Shown one piece after another: positions 62,018 to 64,000 of a DNA stretch of 64,000 nucleotides (position 1 is its first letter; every line of letters begins with the position of its first letter). Location: positions 3,472,001-3,536,000 of the forward strand of contig NZ_CP041046.1 in assembly GCF_006385595.1 (NCBI RefSeq), given 5' to 3'. The DNA is from Luteibacter pinisoli. GTDB lineage: Bacteria > Pseudomonadota > Gammaproteobacteria > Xanthomonadales > Rhodanobacteraceae. The notes below the pieces were generated by a model, which did not search any database, had not been told where the DNA came from, and was given only the letters and a program-made list of their open reading frames with translations. The position numbers were made by a program, and so were the translations under genes.

Positions 62018-63212
62018 GCGTGAAGCACCGCCCACCGCGGGCCTGCCCCTGGGCCTCGCCGACCTCGGCGGCGCCGTGCCTGCGCCCCTCACGGCGCTGG
62101 CCGCGCAGTGGCTGGGCATGGACGAGGCGCAGCTGGAATGCTCCGGCACCGCGGCGCTCACCGTCGCGCTGACCGCGCTGGCCGGCCACGCGCGCACCCG
62201 CCGCGAAGTAGCGATACCTGCGTTCACCTGCCCCCTGGTGCCTCTGGCGATCCGCCGCGCGGGACTAGAGCCACGCCTGGTCGACCTGCGCGCCGGCCAT
62301 TTCGACATGGATCCCGACCGGCTGGCCGAGGCCTGCAGTGAGCGCACGCTCGCCGTGGTGCCCACGCACCTGGGCGGGCGTACCGCCAATGTCGCGATGG
62401 CCTCGGCCGTGGCGCGCTCCGTCGGCGCGTACGTGGTCGAAGACGCCGCGCAGGCGCTGGGCGCGCGCATCGACGACCGCGCCGCCGGGACCCATGGCGA
62501 CGTCGGTTTTTTCAGCCTCGCCGCCGGCAAGGGCCTGTCCATCTTCGAAGGCGGCCTGCTGGTGGCGGGCGACCCGGTGCTCCGCGACAGCCTGCGCCGC
62601 ACCGCACGGCGCATCGCGCGCTGGCAACCCGGCTGGGAGCTGCGCCGGACGCTGGAGCTGGCCGGCTATGCCGCGTTGTACCGGCCGCGCGGGCTGGGCA
62701 TGGCCTATGGCCATCCGTTGCGTCGCGCGCTACGCCGGGGCGACATGCTGGGCGCCGCCGGCGAATATTTCGATGCCGATTTTCCGCTGCATCGCGTCGG
62801 GCGCTGGCGGCGTGCGGTGGGTGCGCGAGCCTTCCATCGCCTTCCCGACTTCATCAGCCGGACGACGGCGCAGGCACGCGCGCGCCTGCCCGCCCTTGCC
62901 TCGATTCCGGGTGTGCACGTGTTCTCTGACGAAGGCGGTACGTGGCCTTACCTGATGCTGCGCCTGCCTGACGAAGCCACGCGCGATGCCGTCCTGCATC
63001 GCTTGTGGGCATCGCGGCACGGCGTGGCGCGCATGTTCGTGCACGCCCTGCCGGATTACCCCTACCTCGGCACGATGGCCGGTGGTGAGAACGTGCCGCA
63101 CGCGCGGGATTTCGCCGCGCGCACGCTTACCGTCACCAATAGCCCGTGGCTCGACGATGCGTCGTTCGAACACGTCTGCGCCGTGATCGAAGCCACGGTC
63201 GTTTCGCGTTAG
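62001..63212 (+). CDS. DegT/DnrJ/EryC1-family PLP-dependent aminotransferase-like protein
   Basis: 403 residues of the sugar-aminotransferase fold: CSGTAALTVALTALAGHART near residue 48, AIPAFTCPLVPLAIRRAGLE (substrate loop), VPTHLGGRTANVAMA, PLP-ring Asp in YVVEDAAQALGARI, and the PLP-binding Lys in FSLAAGKGLSIFEGG. Members transaminate nucleotide- or lipid-linked sugars, as ArnB does for Ara4N, although some act on other keto acids. It overlaps the second transporter by 17 bases and its TAG overlaps the stop of the convergent tsaB. The ATG at 62001 is chosen for normal N-terminal length. Confidence 0.82.
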   Translation: MWFRPEREAPPTAGLPLGLADLGGAVPAPLTALAAQWLGMDEAQLECSGTAALTVALTALAGHARTRREVAIPAFTCPLVPLAIRRAGLEPRLVDLRAGHFDMDPDRLAEACSERTLAVVPTHLGGRTANVAMASAVARSVGAYVVEDAAQALGARIDDRAAGTHGDVGFFSLAAGKGLSIFEGGLLVAGDPVLRDSLRRTARRIARWQPGWELRRTLELAGYAALYRPRGLGMAYGHPLRRALRRGDMLGAAGEYFDADFPLHRVGRWRRAVGARAFHRLPDFISRTTAQARARLPALASIPGVHVFSDEGGTWPYLMLRLPDEATRDAVLHRLWASRHGVARMFVHALPDYPYLGTMAGGENVPHARDFAARTLTVTNSPWLDDASFEHVCAVIEATVVSR

Positions 63213-63898
63213 GCCCGGCCCTGCTCGACGAGCGTGAGTGCCACCTTGTCGCGCAGGTACACGGGTAGCGCGAGTTCGGGCGCCACGGCGTCGCCATGGC
63301 GGAAGCGCCGCGCGGCCACCTCCGCCACGTGCCGCGCCTGCGGATAACGCGCGCCCTCGGCCGAACGGATCGGCGCGTGGATGCGTTCGCGCAGCACGTT
63401 CTCGTACGTGGTCCAGCCCGTGCCAACGACATGCCAGGCCGAGACCTCGGGCAGCAGCAACGCGGCCGCCGTATCCACGCGCTCGCGATCGATCAGGCTG
63501 ACGCTGCCATCGTCTTCGCGACGCCACGCGGCAACGTAGATCTCGCCCATGCGCGCGTCGATGACGGAGAGGATCGCTGCGTCGTCTTCCGGTGCTTCCA
63601 GCGCCAGCGCTTCAAGCGACGAGACGGTGACCACGGGGATATCGAGCGCCATGGCCATGCCCTGGGCCAGCGACACGCCGAGGCGCACGCCGGTGAAGGC
63701 ACCCGGGCCACGGCCAACGGCGATGCCCTGCAAGGCAGCACGCGAGAGGCCCGCCTCGGCCAGCAACGCGTCGGCCATCGGCAGCACCAGTTCGGCATGG
63801 CGACGCGGTGCGATTTCGCTGCGTTCGATCACCTCGTCGCCGTGGACCAGTGCGACGGAACAGGCTTCGGTGGAGGTTTCGATGGCAAGGAAGTTCAT
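63209..63898 (-). CDS. tsaB: tRNA threonylcarbamoyladenosine biosynthesis protein TsaB
   Basis: With TsaD and TsaE, makes the t6A base next to the anticodon of ANN-decoding tRNAs. 229 residues with an ASKHA fold: LAIETSTEACSVALVHGDEV, RHAELVLPMADALLAEAG, VGRGPGAFTGVRLGVSLAQG, and ILSVIDARMGEIYVAAWRR. These are the usual TsaB blocks, and length is normal. It ends in a 4-base convergent overlap with the aminotransferase gene. The 102 bases from 63899 to the window end hold no recognisable gene. Confidence 0.95.
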   Translation of the reverse strand: MNFLAIETSTEACSVALVHGDEVIERSEIAPRRHAELVLPMADALLAEAGLSRAALQGIAVGRGPGAFTGVRLGVSLAQGMAMALDIPVVTVSSLEALALEAPEDDAAILSVIDARMGEIYVAAWRREDDGSVSLIDRERVDTAAALLLPEVSAWHVVGTGWTTYENVLRERIHAPIRSAEGARYPQARHVAEVAARRFRHGDAVAPELALPVYLRDKVALTLVEQGRA

Positions 63899-64000
63899 GG
63901 CGTTTCCGTCTGGCTGTTGAACAGTATGGCGTAAACCCGGGATAGGCAGACTGATCGTTGCCCCCGCTGCGGCGCGTGCGCGGCACGGGATCGGCCCGTT

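Overview
This is a GC-rich chromosomal window from a gammaproteobacterium. The gene orders map-glnD-dapD-yffB-dapE and rpsB-tsf-pyrH-frr-uppS-cdsA-dxr-rseP-bamA-lpxD-fabZ-lpxA-lpxB-rnhB, a fused MoaCB, FliA/RpoN-type flagellar promoters and a Fur-like site of TGCGAAT type all suggest the order Xanthomonadales, probably the Rhodanobacteraceae (Luteibacter or Dyella relatives). The family placement is inference. No CRISPR array, insertion sequence or intact prophage was seen. Almost the whole window is coding. The only gene-free stretch over 300 bases is the map-rpsB intergenic region (30325-30706), which holds the rpsB promoter and a structured leader.

Layout. (1) 1-5022: end of a flagellar/chemotaxis cluster. 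cheV (leftward) and a soluble chemoreceptor coupled to flgA (rightward) diverge from a 150-bp region with one leftward sigma-28 promoter and tandem rightward sigma-54 and sigma-28 promoters. flgM-flgN follow behind their own sigma-28 promoter, then an EAL-HDOD protein. (2) 5024-11124, leftward: MAPEG protein, TMEM43-like membrane protein, metallo-hydrolase, gamma-glutamyltransferase, ferredoxin, lipoprotein, coaD, rsmD. (3) 11189-14897: ftsY, an AsmA-like membrane protein, mutY, yggX, tRNA-Phe. (4) 14999-24543: accessory genes (coiled-coil membrane proteins, secreted nuclease-fold protein, peptidase, phosphodiester glycosidase, penicillin acylase family) around parC and a Nudix hydrolase. (5) 24558-30324, leftward: lysine biosynthesis and nitrogen sensing (dapE, yffB, dapD, glnD) plus map. 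(6) 30707-44937: the conserved translation, isoprenoid, outer-membrane and lipid A run. (7) 45025-49300: a small secreted protein behind a sigma-28-type promoter, then the molybdenum cofactor genes moeA, moaCB, moaE, moaD, moaA. (8) 49511-53711: HU-like protein with a histone-like tail, a BlaI/M56 signalling pair with visible operators, a HAD phosphatase and a CDP-alcohol phosphatidyltransferase. (9) 53708-60350: a five-gene envelope redox operon (PepSY protein, DUF2271 protein with an ApbE flavinylation motif, DUF4198 protein, ApbE, membrane flavoreductase) behind a Fur-like site, divergent from a two-component system. (10) 60424-63898: carboxylesterase, two small SMR-like transporters, a DegT-type aminotransferase, and tsaB.

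The most promising less-described signals are the predicted iron-regulated periplasmic flavinylation chain (53708-58196), a secreted protein of unknown function apparently in the FliA regulon (44943-45390), the BlaI/M56 pair whose sensor has a proline-rich and coiled-coil region in place of a beta-lactam sensor domain (50010-52238), and the esterase/SMR pair/aminotransferase unit (60424-63212).
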